Part shown: positions 9,801 through 17,875 of the stretch, one piece after another
How the letters are laid out: the number at the start of each line of letters is the position of its first letter
Position numbering within the stretch: position 1 is the first letter of the stretch
NCBI GenBank assembly: GCA_030427505.1
Contig: JAUICH010000012.1
Location: 105,921 to 169,920 of the forward strand
DNA: 64,000 nucleotides
Source: Verrucomicrobiia bacterium
GTDB taxonomy: Bacteria > Verrucomicrobiota > Verrucomicrobiia > Verrucomicrobiales > DEV007
Direction of reading: 5' to 3'
The notes under the pieces: model-generated
What the model was told of the DNA's origin: nothing
The model's database searches: none
Seen by the model: only the letters and a program-made list of their open reading frames with translations
Position numbers and translations under genes: made by a program

Positions 9801-10223
9801 GAGCCCAATGACAACTACTCTCGCAACTGGGTGCCCAAAGACAGCTTCGAGCCCAGCGACATGCGCCGCATGATCTACACCCTGAAGCTGCGGATGGAAA
9901 ACGACGCCGTATTCGGCGCCTTCGACTGCCCCGACGCCGGGCAGATCGCCCCCGCCCGCAGCCGTTCCACCACCCCCATCCAGGCCCTGAACCTGTATAA
10001 CAGCGGCTTCATGATCGACCAGGCCGAAGCCTTCGCCTCCCGCGTGGAAAACGAAACCGGGCCCTCCCCTTCTGCCCAGGCCGCGCGGTGTTTTGAACTC
10101 ACCCTCGGTCGCACGCCCAGCCCGGAAGAAAGCATCGAAGCCGCCTCCCTCGTCGAAGAACACGGCCTCGTCAGTCTCTGCCGCGCCCTCTACAACGCGA
10201 ATGGGTTTCTGTTCATCGAATGA
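6813..10223 (+). CDS. PSD1 / DUF1549-DUF1553 protein with cytochrome-like motif and carbohydrate-binding-like domains
   Basis: The 1136-residue secreted protein is of the type abundant in Planctomycetes and Verrucomicrobia. A signal-like N-terminus precedes RCLKCHG (about residue 46), a CxxCH heme-type site of the PSD1 domain. DUF1549 follows (HYGERWARHWLDVVRYADS), with a second CxxCH (CARCHNH, about 347). The middle holds a golvesin-like strand-rich segment (around AGRYRVWLSWGRYSS) and a discoidin/F5-8-like domain (about 645-765). DUF1553 fills the C-terminus (NRLWHYHFGRGIV, SRPEKDGMAQ, STTPIQALNLYN). It is predicted to work outside the cytoplasm, probably in polysaccharide use, but the biochemical role of the family is not established. 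It pairs with the DUF1501 gene at 10915, separated by repeats. Confidence 0.9.
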   Translation: MEKLPASPIAVISLCLGVGIFIAAPQLSRAAEFEKDIRPLLEARCLKCHGKDAQKSGLRLDSMTGALRGGDSGEKAIVPGDSTASHLIELVTTQDEEHRMPPKGDALTPAEVAALQAWIDDSPQWQPALAEVEATTVRHWSFKPVTRPEPPQSALLAQTGSENPIDAFIAARLETAGLSFNPLADRATLIRRLYLDMTGLLPSPEAVASFVADESPLAWEHLVDEILASPHYGERWARHWLDVVRYADSHGFETNWERPNAYPYRDYVIRAFNDDKPYDRFVFEQLAGDTVGEDAATGFLVAGPWDRVKGKDPLLRLQQRSDELNDIVGTTGTAFLGLTMACARCHNHKFDPVSQKDYYSMVSVFEGVTHAERPLRDAERDAERKQQIKDLSRELSPVLDQLSRYQPKARLTRTFLVDDSGPFAETPDQRGVIVLTPTKSSKPLDYEPGKNRGEFDDPGDTRRLPNVGQSYQHWAGVAEPGQDLLAWQPATAGRYRVWLSWGRYSSHAKDARYILDRDGDLNTRDDQKEIASVDQRYFSDGTGDLETRKLWSGFHNAGVHELTAASRIVLRQGDKGGATTADTLLFEEVPTAGESGKDTSPPHAPHLRSPVTHLANEESFAPVEARFVRFTATEVTRGMEPCLDELEIYSPDHPARNLALASGGAVATASSEYPNNTKHRVSHINDGVYGNEHSWISREKNGGWIQIELPRTERIGRILWGRDRGGEEKEYNDRLALAYRVEVSTDGKAWQTVAHSGDRLADAFRERFPTVLTVANLADQDGPLLSELIERQARLEKQIAELSRKPMVYAGKFQEPEPTKRLFRGDVTQPREIVAPEAIEFMADDLDAFHLPPDAPEQERRVALANWIIQPDHPLTARVMVNRLWHYHFGRGIVATPSDFGAMGFAPTHPELLDWLTSEFTAQGWSVKHLQRLILTSHTYQQSSRPEKDGMAQDAQGLLLWRFPPRRLEAEAIRDNILLVSGSLDQTMYGPGFLLFEPNDNYSRNWVPKDSFEPSDMRRMIYTLKLRMENDAVFGAFDCPDAGQIAPARSRSTTPIQALNLYNSGFMIDQAEAFASRVENETGPSPSAQAARCFELTLGRTPSPEESIEAASLVEEHGLVSLCRALYNANGFLFIE

Positions 10224-10319
10224 TTTAACGAGTTGTCTTTTTTGGTGCCGGAAACCTCCCCCCTCCGCTCTCCAACTTTCACTCCGGATGCCCCTAACAT
10301 TGACACTACTCCCAGTTTC

Positions 10320-10564
10320 CCGGGCTGAAAGCCCGGCAGCACAAAGCACAGGGTTTCAACCCTGTGTTTGCTCCTCCCGCTCCATTTTGCGGGCTGAAGG
10401 CCCGCTCGCGAACGCCCTCACCCCTCTTGCGGTGTCCTTCCACCAAACCGCACTCGTCATACCCGGAGAACGTCCGCTCGCGGACCTTCAGTCCGCAATC
10501 AATTGGGAAAACCTTTTCCAAGGGTTGAAACCCTTGGCTCTGTGCTCCAGGGCCTTCAGCCCTG
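10320..10564 (+). repeat. Nested palindromic repeat, copy 1
   Basis: This 245-bp unit contains six short hairpins in a row: 10320-10336 (CCGGGCTGAAAGCCCGG), 10347-10366, 10389-10405 (GCGGGCTGAAGGCCCGC), 10480-10496, 10518-10537 and 10548-10564. The second half is an inverted, diverged copy of the first half, so the unit is itself one large imperfect inverted repeat. The hairpins have GC-rich stems of 6-9 bp and loops built around GAA/TTC. No coding sense is apparent. It could be a REP/BIME-like or MITE-like element, a transcription stop between the PSD1 and DUF1501 genes, or both. Confidence 0.85.
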
Positions 10565-10610
10565 CTCTTTCACTCAACGCATTGCTAACCTCAATATTCG
10601 CGATTTCTCA

Positions 10611-10855
10611 CCGGGCTGAAAGCCCGGCAGCACAAAGCACAGGGTTTCAACCCTGTGTTTGCTCCTCCCGCTCCATTTTGCGGGCTGAAGGCCCGCTCGC
10701 GAAGGCCCTCTTTCCTCTTGCGGTATCCTCCCACCAAACCGCCCCCGTCATACCCGGCGAACGCCTGCTCGCGGACCTTCAGCCCGCAACCAAATTGGAT
10801 CACTTTTTCCAAGGGTTGAACCCCTTGGCTCTGTGCTCCAGGGCCTTCAGCCCTG
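10611..10855 (+). repeat. Nested palindromic repeat, copy 2
   Basis: This is a direct repeat of 10320-10564 at a constant offset of 291 bp with no net insertion or deletion. Stem changes are frequently compensated: the GTCCGC-type stem near 10491 becomes GCCCGC here with its partner partly kept. The two copies are separated by 46 bp of unrelated sequence. The high identity suggests a recent tandem duplication or two insertions of the same element. Confidence 0.85.
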
Positions 10856-10914
10856 TATTTAACTAACATTTTCCCACCACCGGCGCTGACCGTCCCACCC
10901 AACCCAATCAAAGG

Positions 10915-12423
10915 ATGAAATCCAAAGACCCGGCCCCCCATCCCGAAAACCTTTCCTCCCCAGGACGTTCGCTGCTAAACCGGCGCGGCTTCCTGCGCCA
11001 CACCGCCACCGGGCTGGGCGGCATCGCCCTGACCAATCTCCTCACCGGCGACGGCCTGCTCCACGCCTCCGGGAAAACGCCCATCCGCCCGGCCATCGAT
11101 GCCGAACACCCCTTCGCCCCGCGCCGACCCCATTTCGCGCCCAAGGCGAAAAACGTCATCGTCATCTTCTGCTCCGGCGCCGTCTCCCATGTCGATACCT
11201 GGGACTACAAACCCGAACTCATCAAACGGCATGACACCCCCATGCCCGGCTCGGACAAGATCGTCACCTTCCAGGGCGAAAACGGGAACCTCATCAAGCC
11301 CCTCTACGACTTCCGCCCGCGCGGCCAGTGCGGTAAGATGACCAGCGACCTCCTCCCCCAGCTCGGCGAGCTGGCGGACGACATCTGCTTCTTCCACTCC
11401 CTGACCAGCAAGACCAACACCCACGGTCCCGGCGAAAACTACATGTCCACCGGCTTCACCCTGGAAGGCTTCCCCTCCATGGGCGCGTGGACGACTTACG
11501 CGTTAGGCACGGAGAACCAGAACCTGCCCTCCTACGTCGCCATCCCCGATCCGCGTGGCAATCCCCAGGCCGCCGGGAACAACTGGGGCTCCGCCTTCCT
11601 GCCCGCCCAGTACCAGGGCACCCCCTTCTCCGGCCAGCGGCCCATCCGTTACTTGAAGACGCCCGCCAAGTTCTCCGGCGAAGCCAACCGCGACACCAGC
11701 GACTTCCTGAAGCGGCTCAACGCCCGCCATCTGGAGCAGTACCCCGGCGATACCGAACTGGCCGCCCGCATCTCCAGCTACGAACTCGCCGCCCGCATGC
11801 AGCTTTCCATCCCCGAAGTCGCCGACCTCTCGGACGAGCCCGCCTATATCCGCCAGATGTACGGCGCCGACGATACCCAGAACGACACCCGCGCCGGTTT
11901 CGCCAAAAACTGCATCCTCGCCCGCCGCCTCATCGAACGCGGCGTGCGCTTTGTCCAGCTCTTCAACGGCGCCTACGCCATGGGCGAAGGCGTCGGCAAC
12001 TGGGACAGCCACAAGACCATCGCCGATCAGTATCCCGGCCACGGCCACGTCCTCGACCAGCCCGCCGCCGCCCTCATCAAAGACCTCAAGCAGCGCGGCC
12101 TGCTCAAGGAAACCCTCGTCGTCTGGTGCACCGAATTCGGCCGCATGCCCACCTTCCAGAAAGGCGCCTCCGGCCGCGACCACAACCCCGCCGGCTTCAC
12201 CTGCTGGATGACCGGCGCCGGCGTCCGCGCCCCCTTCACCTACGGCGCCACCGACGAGTTCGGCTGGAAAGCCCAGGAAAACCCTCTGGAAGTGTACGAC
12301 TTCCACGCCACCATTCTCCACCTCCTGGGCCTAGATCACGAACGCCTCAGTTTCTACCACAACGGCATCGAGCGCAGACTCACCAACGTCCACGGGCATG
12401 TGATTAAGGAGGCGGTGGCGTAG
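10915..12423 (+). CDS. DUF1501 protein (sulfatase-fold family), Tat-exported
   Basis: The 502-residue protein has a twin-arginine-like leader ([22 protein letters not shown]) and the DUF1501 core: [72 protein letters not shown] and a C-terminal [20 protein letters not shown]1501 shares the alkaline-phosphatase/sulfatase fold. The catalytic residue used by true sulfatases is not evident, so the activity is unknown. These genes are regularly next to PSD1/DUF1549 genes, as here (upstream at 6813). Predicted location is periplasmic or cell-surface, after folding in the cytoplasm. Confidence 0.88.
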   Translation: MKSKDPAPHPENLSSPGRSLLNRRGFLRHTATGLGGIALTNLLTGDGLLHASGKTPIRPAIDAEHPFAPRRPHFAPKAKNVIVIFCSGAVSHVDTWDYKPELIKRHDTPMPGSDKIVTFQGENGNLIKPLYDFRPRGQCGKMTSDLLPQLGELADDICFFHSLTSKTNTHGPGENYMSTGFTLEGFPSMGAWTTYALGTENQNLPSYVAIPDPRGNPQAAGNNWGSAFLPAQYQGTPFSGQRPIRYLKTPAKFSGEANRDTSDFLKRLNARHLEQYPGDTELAARISSYELAARMQLSIPEVADLSDEPAYIRQMYGADDTQNDTRAGFAKNCILARRLIERGVRFVQLFNGAYAMGEGVGNWDSHKTIADQYPGHGHVLDQPAAALIKDLKQRGLLKETLVVWCTEFGRMPTFQKGASGRDHNPAGFTCWMTGAGVRAPFTYGATDEFGWKAQENPLEVYDFHATILHLLGLDHERLSFYHNGIERRLTNVHGHVIKEAVA

Positions 12424-12571
12424 CTGCTTTCGCACAGCCACCCCGCTTAAAGCTTCAGGCGAAGAAAGAAGGTCCGCCAAGCCGCCTTGGTACCCTTTAC
12501 TACACAGCAGACCATGTCGAAATCAGCCCTTTAGCCCTAACTCTTTTATTGGCTATGACCTACGAAACATC

Positions 12572-12952
12572 ATGAATCCAAGACTTCTGCTGCTGTTATT
12601 GACATTCCTCCTGGTTTCCTGCTCGCGATCCGATTCGTTTCAGAACAAGTGCATCGTGGCATTAGAAGGTGAGATTAGAAACCATACCAGCGGCTTGACC
12701 GCAATTCTGGAAGCACTGGAAGAAGAAGACTTCGAAAAGGCCCGGCTGTTCGCGGTTATTTTACTCCAAGGCCTTCAAGAAGAAGCCGAACTCATCAAAG
12801 AATTGAGAGGCAACGATTCGTTTAGGAATTCGCAAACTTACAAAGAGGCCCAAGCGATGCTCGAGAAGAATGAATATGTTCTCAAAACGCTGGAAAACAC
12901 CGGCCAGCCCTCCTACCAACGGAAAATCGTCGTTCCACAGGTTCGCCCGTAG
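12572..12952 (+). CDS. Small lipoprotein, unknown function
   Basis: The 126-residue product has a clear lipoprotein signal (MNPRLLLLLLTFLLVSC, Cys17). A mostly helical, Glu- and Lys-rich mature part follows (for example EEEDFEKARLFAVILLQG and YKEAQAMLEKNEYVLK) and may form a coiled coil. Base composition is more AT-rich than the flanking genes. I do not recognise the family. It stands alone between the DUF1501 gene and the next small membrane protein. Confidence 0.6.
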   Translation: MNPRLLLLLLTFLLVSCSRSDSFQNKCIVALEGEIRNHTSGLTAILEALEEEDFEKARLFAVILLQGLQEEAELIKELRGNDSFRNSQTYKEAQAMLEKNEYVLKTLENTGQPSYQRKIVVPQVRP

Positions 12953-13111
12953 CCAACCTCCATCTTCTGTGATTTTACAAACACTACCGGACTCCCTACG
13001 CAGTTACCGGTCAATCCCACACATGCCGTTCGTCATACGAAACGCGGTATTTTTCTGGTAGCCAAGGGAGATCTTCTTGAGCCCATCTTCCGCAAGCCAC
13101 CCCCCGCCGCC

Positions 13112-13396
13112 GTGAGCGAAGAACCCTCCCCCACCCGGGCAAAGCCCTTGCTCAACAGCCTGGCCACCATCCTCGTCCTGGCTCTCCTCTACCTAGTGGC
13201 CTACCTGGTCATGCTCGCGCCGGCCTTTATCGTCAACCCCGCCGGAAAGGTCGTCCCCATTCCCGCCTACCGTGTGGATCACCCCGTCATTGAAGCGGTC
13301 TTCGCTCCCGCAAACTATCTGGACCAGCACCTGTTTCGCCATCAGCAATGGACTCGCGAAAGCCCGGCCCCTGTTTTCGACCTTCAATTGTTCTAA
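13112..13396 (+). CDS. Small single-pass membrane protein, hypothetical
   Basis: The 94-residue frame starts with GTG at 13112 and has one strong transmembrane segment (residues 15-41, LATILVLALLYLVAYLVMLA then PAFIV). An extracytoplasmic tail follows (VVPIPAYRVDHPVIEAVFAP, HLFRHQQWTRESP). The hydrophobic helix and the tidy polar tail look coded rather than accidental, but no family is recognised. No strong Shine-Dalgarno is visible. It converges with the TPR gene that ends at 13551. Confidence 0.5.
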   Translation: MSEEPSPTRAKPLLNSLATILVLALLYLVAYLVMLAPAFIVNPAGKVVPIPAYRVDHPVIEAVFAPANYLDQHLFRHQQWTRESPAPVFDLQLF

Positions 13397-13487
13397 GCGT
13401 TCGGATTCCTCCTCACCGATTCCTTCAACAGCTATCCTCACAAGCCCGCCAGCTTGACCATATAGGTCCCAAAAACGAGAAGCGCCC

Positions 13488-13501
13488 CACCCGTCAGGGT
13501 G
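13488..13501. terminator. Small hairpin between convergent genes
   Basis: CACCC-GTCA-GGGTG (5-bp stem, 4-nt loop) lies between the 94-residue membrane protein (ending 13396, plus) and the TPR gene (ending 13551, minus). Partly complementary GCGC/ACGC bases flank it. It could end transcripts from either side, but there is no clear T run, so this is weak. Confidence 0.3.
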
Positions 13502-13550
13502 AGACGCCGCTCTTGGCTAACGCTTTCTTTCAGGCTACCAGACACCCGGG

Positions 13551-15218
13551 CTACAGCCCAGGCTGACACAGGCACGAAGCTTTGAGCGTCAGGTCCGCCT
13601 TGGACCAGATCTCTTCAAAGCGTGTCGAGAAAGGGACCGAATCTTCCGCCCGGCCCTGGTGTTTCAGGCTTTCCGCCAGGCCAAAGAGCGCCCAGCCATT
13701 TTCCGGACGGTGGATCAGGTCTTCCCTGTAAACTGCTTCCGCTTCCTCAAAGCGCCGCTCCTGCATGAGCGTGGCGCCCAGGGCATGCCGCACCGGCAGA
13801 ATCCAGCCCGGCGGTTCGTCATACCTCAGTTGATCTTCCAGGACCACGGCGGCGCGCAGTTCGGACAGGCCGGCTTCCACTCTGCCCTCGCGATAGGAGA
13901 TCTCGCCCTCCACCATGTGCGTCACCAGGGCCAGGACATCCGCGCAGGTGTTGTTTCCCAGGATCCATTCCTCTGGCACGGCATCCCGCGCGGCCAGGAA
14001 GAGCTGCTGCTCCTCTCGGGCCGCCACCGCGTCTCCCTGAGCCGCCAGCGCAATCGCCCGGGCCGCGTGACGCAGGGCCTTGCTGAACGGCAGGTAGTCC
14101 TCCGGCTCCGGCATTTCCAGGATCTCTTCCCACCGGCCAAACCGCACCATCACTTCATACGGCATGGCGGCAAAGCCATCCGCGAAGAAGGCATTCTCCC
14201 GCAGCCAGTCCTCCGGCATTTCAGAAACCATTGCCTGGATGTGCGTCAGGGCCATTTCGCTCTGCCCCGTCATCATGGCGGCATAGGCCAGCATGTGCCG
14301 ATTGTGCGCCATGTAGAGCCGGTAAAAATCCGGCTTCTGTCCCGTGGCTTCGCGGTAGGCCAGGTCAGCGCGAATGGCTTTTTCGTTCGCTGTCACGGCC
14401 TCGTGCCAGCGTCCCCGCAACACATCAATGTGGGACGGCATGTGCGTGTTGTGACCCATTCCTGGCTGCAGATTGCGAAGCCGGTCCGCCGCCGCGTCCG
14501 CCAGTTCCGGATGGGGCCCGGCTTCCACGGTGTGGATGTAGAGGTGATTCGCCAGCGGATGATCCGGGTTCAGGTTCAAGACCGCTTCATGAACGGCGAT
14601 AATCTCTTCCGTTCCCGGCTGAGGTTTCAGGTCAGCCGTCCACAGGTCCCAGGGTCGCAGGTCCATGAGCGCCTCCGCGAACAGGGCTCCCACGTCCGCG
14701 TCTTCTGGGTAGGCTTGCCACACCTTTCTCATCGCGTCCGCGTAGGCCTGGTCCAGGGGCACCCGGTCCTCCGGCTGAGGATTCGCGTAACGCTCGCCCA
14801 GCGCCTGGATCAGAGCCTGTTCCACGGGCTTGGACTTGGCCGCGTGCTCCCGGGCCAGGTTCAACTCCGCCCAGGCCAATTCGGCTCGCGCCTCCGGCAC
14901 CATGGGGTTGTTGATATGCGGACCGCAAGCCAGCGCAATCGCCCAGTGCGCCATGGCGCAGGACGGGTCCAGGCGAGCCGCTTCCTGGAAGGAGCGGATG
15001 GCTTCGTCGTGGTTGAACGCGTACAGAAACGCCAGCCCCTGGTCAAAGTAGCGCTGCGCTTCCGCCGAGCCCGTGGTCACGGGCCGTGAATAGTTCCCGG
15101 TCCCCTCAAACAGAGGAACCGTCTTTTCGCCGCCCCATAACAGGCCGGAAGCCATGGGAGAAAATAAGGTCGCGCCCAGGGTCAGGACGCTCACCATGCT
15201 TCGAATCGTCTTTTTCAT
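13551..15218 (-). CDS. Exported tetratricopeptide-repeat protein
   Basis: The 555-residue protein has an N-terminal signal-like segment (MKKTIRSMVSVLTLGATLFS). TPR-like helix pairs follow along its length, such as RYFDQGLAFLYAFNHDEAIR, FQEAARLDPSCAMAHWAIAL, LMQERRFEEAEAVYREDL and RPENGWALFGLAESLKHQGR. A central non-TPR stretch (HTVEAGPHPELADAAADRLR, GHNTHMPSHIDVLRGRWHEA) is conserved in related TPR proteins of unknown function. The last residues (CLCQPGL) and the sequence after the stop form small palindromes that look repetitive. It may be a protein-interaction scaffold in the periplasm; nothing in the neighbourhood defines a partner. Confidence 0.75.
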   Translation of the reverse strand: MKKTIRSMVSVLTLGATLFSPMASGLLWGGEKTVPLFEGTGNYSRPVTTGSAEAQRYFDQGLAFLYAFNHDEAIRSFQEAARLDPSCAMAHWAIALACGPHINNPMVPEARAELAWAELNLAREHAAKSKPVEQALIQALGERYANPQPEDRVPLDQAYADAMRKVWQAYPEDADVGALFAEALMDLRPWDLWTADLKPQPGTEEIIAVHEAVLNLNPDHPLANHLYIHTVEAGPHPELADAAADRLRNLQPGMGHNTHMPSHIDVLRGRWHEAVTANEKAIRADLAYREATGQKPDFYRLYMAHNRHMLAYAAMMTGQSEMALTHIQAMVSEMPEDWLRENAFFADGFAAMPYEVMVRFGRWEEILEMPEPEDYLPFSKALRHAARAIALAAQGDAVAAREEQQLFLAARDAVPEEWILGNNTCADVLALVTHMVEGEISYREGRVEAGLSELRAAVVLEDQLRYDEPPGWILPVRHALGATLMQERRFEEAEAVYREDLIHRPENGWALFGLAESLKHQGRAEDSVPFSTRFEEIWSKADLTLKASCLCQPGL

Positions 15219-15304
15219 GTCGTCTATACGGTGGTCAATTCTTACAACAGTTCTCAGTGGGAGCCGCCGCGTTGCGCGGTTTCTCCACTGCCACCCCCAT
15301 AGGC

Positions 15305-15321
15305 GTGAGGCTCCGCCTCAC
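15305..15321. terminator. Strong hairpin GTGAGGC-TCC-GCCTCAC
   Basis: This perfect 7-bp stem with a 3-nt loop lies in the 291-bp gap (15219-15509) after the trpG stop and before the TPR gene start, both on the minus strand. It is well placed to end or attenuate the trp transcript. No long T tract follows on the minus strand, so it could equally be a short repetitive palindrome. The rest of the gap shows nothing recognisable. Confidence 0.4.
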
Positions 15322-15509
15322 ATCGTAAGTTCGGACATTTTTCCACCGTAAGACCCAGGACCGTTACGAGTCCCATAAAGCGTAGCGGAACCACGAAAAC
15401 CCAGTCTCAGCAGGGCAGACACCTTGAGGTTGTGTCCGATCACGCTGTAGGCGTGCTGGAAACGAAGAAGGTCAAAACCGCTCTCTCGCCCGCCGCGCCA
15501 ACGGACGCA

Positions 15510-16073
15510 CTACATCGCCAGGAAATTCTTCAGCAACTTCTTCCCTTCCGTCGTCAAAATCGACTCCGGGTGAAACTGCACGCCGTGAATGGGCAGCTCT
15601 TTATGGTGCAGGCCCATGATCTCTTTCTCCTCCGTCTCGGCATTGATCTCCAGGCAATCCGGTACCGTGTCGCGCTTCACGATCAGGGAATGGTAGCGTG
15701 TCGCCTCAAACGGGTCGGGCAGCCCGGTAAATACCCCGCCGCCCTGGTGATGAATCTGGGAGGTCTTCCCGTGCATGAGCCGGTCCGCGCGCACTACTTC
15801 GCCGCCAAAGACATGCCCGATGCACTGGTGCCCCAGGCACACCCCCAGCAGGGGCGTCGTGGGGCCCAGTTGTTTGATCACTTCGTTACTGATGCCCGCC
15901 TCCAGCGGCGTGCAGGGTCCGGGAGAAATGCAGATCCTTTCCGGCTTCTTCTTCCGGATCTCCTCCACGGTGATTTCGTCGTTCCGATAGATCTCCATCA
16001 CCGCGCCCAGTTCGCCGAAGTACTGGACTAGGTTATAGGTAAACGAGTCGTAATTATCGATGATGAGGAGCAT
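15510..16073 (-). CDS. trpG: Anthranilate/aminodeoxychorismate synthase glutamine amidotransferase subunit
   Basis: The enzyme releases ammonia from glutamine and channels it to the chorismate-binding subunit. The 187 residues show the class I amidotransferase triad: Cys79 in GVCLGHQ, His168 and Glu170 in GVQFHPES. The N-terminal [20 protein letters not shown] and the ISPGPCTP oxyanion segment are also present. It is 100 bp downstream of trpE on the same strand, so trpE is its likely partner. The subunit may also serve folate (PabA) synthesis, since one amidotransferase often serves both pathways. Confidence 0.92.
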   Translation of the reverse strand: MLLIIDNYDSFTYNLVQYFGELGAVMEIYRNDEITVEEIRKKKPERICISPGPCTPLEAGISNEVIKQLGPTTPLLGVCLGHQCIGHVFGGEVVRADRLMHGKTSQIHHQGGGVFTGLPDPFEATRYHSLIVKRDTVPDCLEINAETEEKEIMGLHHKELPIHGVQFHPESILTTEGKKLLKNFLAM

Positions 16074-16174
16074 CGCCCGCCGTGGTGAAAAGAGTGAGAG
16101 ATCAGTAAAGATTAGTCGAAAAGCCGGATTCGGAAATTACACATCGCCGCGCGCCCACGGCGTGAATGTCGAGT

Positions 16175-17686
16175 TCAGCCTTCCTCGCCCAGTTGCTTCG
16201 CCCGCGCGATCGCCCGCATCATGCCGCGCGCCTTGTTCACGGTTTCGTCGTACTCGGCGGAGGGCACGGAGTCCGCGACGATACCCGCGCCCGCCTGCAC
16301 GTAGGCTTTGCCGCCTTTCAGCACCACGGTGCGCAGTGCGATGCAGGAGTCGTGATTCCCGTCGAAGCCGAAATACCCCACCGCGCCGCTATAGGCGCAG
16401 CGTTTATTCTTCTCCAACTCGTTGATAATCTGCATGGCTCGCACCTTCGGGCTGCCTGACACCGTGCCCGCCGGGAAGGTCGCCCGCATGACGTCATAGG
16501 CACTGTGGTCTTCCGCCAGTTTCCCCTCCACGTTGGAGACGATGTGCATGACGTGGCTGTATTTTTCGATGATCTCGAAGTCCGTGACCTTCACCGTGTC
16601 GTACTCCGCCACGCGGCCCACGTCGTTCCGGGCCAGGTCCACCAGCATGATGTGCTCCGCCAGTTCCTTCGGATCGTTCAAAAGATCCGCCGCCAGCGCG
16701 TCGTCTTCCTCCGGTGTCTTCCCCCTCCAGCGCGTGCCCGCGATGGGCCGGATCTCGATCTTTCCCCGGATGGAGCGCACATGCACCTCTGGGGAACTTC
16801 CCACCAGCGCGAACTCGTCTCCGAACTGGAGGCAGAACATGTAGGGCGAGGGATTTACGTGCCGCAGCGCCCGATAAAGGTCCAGCGGGCTGCCGGCGTA
16901 GTCCACCTCGAACCGTTGGGAAGGCACCACCTGGAAAATGTCCCCCGCGTAAATGTATTCCTTCGCCGCCGTCACCATGCCCTCGTACTCCTCACGGGTG
17001 GTGTTGCTGCGCGGTTCCAATTCTTCCGCTGGTTCCAGCGCCGTCAGCGGCCGGACTTTCAAGGGCTGTGACAGCAGCTCGATGATGGAGTCGATCTTCT
17101 TCCGCGCTGCCTCGTAGCCCGCGTCCGGACTCACGTAGTCTTCGGTGTGCACGTTGGCGATCACCTGGATGCGGCGGAAGCGGTGGTCGAACACCACCAG
17201 CGTGTCCGTGATCATGAAAAGCATGTCCGGCAGCCCCAGCGCGTCCGGCGGCGGCGGCGGCACCGTGGGCTCGAAAAAGCGCACCATGTCATAGGCCAGG
17301 AACCCCACGGCTCCGCCTGTCAGCAGGGGCAGTCCCTCCACCTCCACGGCCTTGTAGCGAGACATCAGGTGCTCCAGCTCGTTCAGTGGATCGCCCTGGT
17401 CTTCCGGCAACTCATAGCGGCGGGACGAACCGTTTTCCCGCACCTCGATGCTCCGCCCGGAGGCCCGGATCACCAGCCGCGGTCCCGCGCCCATGAACGA
17501 GTAGCGCCCCAGTTGCTCGCTGTTCTCCGCGCTTTCCAGCAGGAAACAGTCGCCCCCGTCATTCAGCTTCTGAAAGGCGGACACCGGCGTTTCGTAGTCC
17601 GCCACCAGCTCCGTGTACACGGGAATCAGGTTTCCCCGCGAACACAGGGAACGGAATTCCTCCAGGGACGGTTTCAGCGGTGTCAT
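16175..17686 (-). CDS. trpE: Anthranilate synthase component I
   Basis: It converts chorismate and ammonia to anthranilate, the first step of tryptophan synthesis. The predicted product is 503 residues. The N-terminal domain contains LIPVYTELVADYETPVSAF and the LLESAENSEQLGRYSFMG feedback region typical of tryptophan-sensitive TrpE. The C-terminal chorismate-binding domain contains FQVVPSQRFE, SSPEVHVRS, PIAGTRWRG, DLARNDVGRVAEY and TFPAGTVSGSPKVRAMQII. The ATG at 17686 was chosen because the frame upstream of it lacks similarity. It is followed by trpG. No leader-peptide attenuator was evident in the upstream 190 bp. Confidence 0.92.
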   Translation of the reverse strand: MTPLKPSLEEFRSLCSRGNLIPVYTELVADYETPVSAFQKLNDGGDCFLLESAENSEQLGRYSFMGAGPRLVIRASGRSIEVRENGSSRRYELPEDQGDPLNELEHLMSRYKAVEVEGLPLLTGGAVGFLAYDMVRFFEPTVPPPPPDALGLPDMLFMITDTLVVFDHRFRRIQVIANVHTEDYVSPDAGYEAARKKIDSIIELLSQPLKVRPLTALEPAEELEPRSNTTREEYEGMVTAAKEYIYAGDIFQVVPSQRFEVDYAGSPLDLYRALRHVNPSPYMFCLQFGDEFALVGSSPEVHVRSIRGKIEIRPIAGTRWRGKTPEEDDALAADLLNDPKELAEHIMLVDLARNDVGRVAEYDTVKVTDFEIIEKYSHVMHIVSNVEGKLAEDHSAYDVMRATFPAGTVSGSPKVRAMQIINELEKNKRCAYSGAVGYFGFDGNHDSCIALRTVVLKGGKAYVQAGAGIVADSVPSAEYDETVNKARGMMRAIARAKQLGEEG

Positions 17687-17875
17687 GTCTATTCGATCGA
17701 AGGGCGGACCAAGGGACCCCGAACATGCACGCCCCCCCACCCCTTTGCAACCGGCCAGAAATTGACATTCCCCACCTGTTTTGCTGAACTCGGCTTCTGG
17801 TTCCCCCGCGAAAGATCGATCCCGGCCACGTCACGCCAGCGGAGTGGAGCCTCCCCCATTTCACCCCTCAATGTC

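Larger units (their letters stand above)
10224..10914. other. Repeat-filled intergenic region between PSD1 and DUF1501 genes
   Basis: The 690 bp between the two genes is almost entirely two 245-bp direct copies of a nested palindromic repeat, annotated separately, plus short unique flanks (10224-10319, 10565-10610, 10856-10914). Several long open frames cross it on both strands, but they are made of the repeat itself and I do not regard them as genes. The DUF1501 gene may be transcribed from the flank after 10856 or read through from the PSD1 gene. Confidence 0.7.

Noticed and set aside
10320..10855. Possible CRISPR array
   Set aside because: There are only two 245-bp copies, with internal palindromes and no short unique spacers or cas genes.
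10093..10941. Long open frames on both strands across the palindromic repeats
   Set aside because: They are created by the repeat itself, show mirrored translations in both copies, and carry no domain.
17147..17875. N-terminal extension of the first helical-repeat protein
   Set aside because: It overlaps trpE on the opposite strand, and the protein-like part with its membrane helix begins at 17876.
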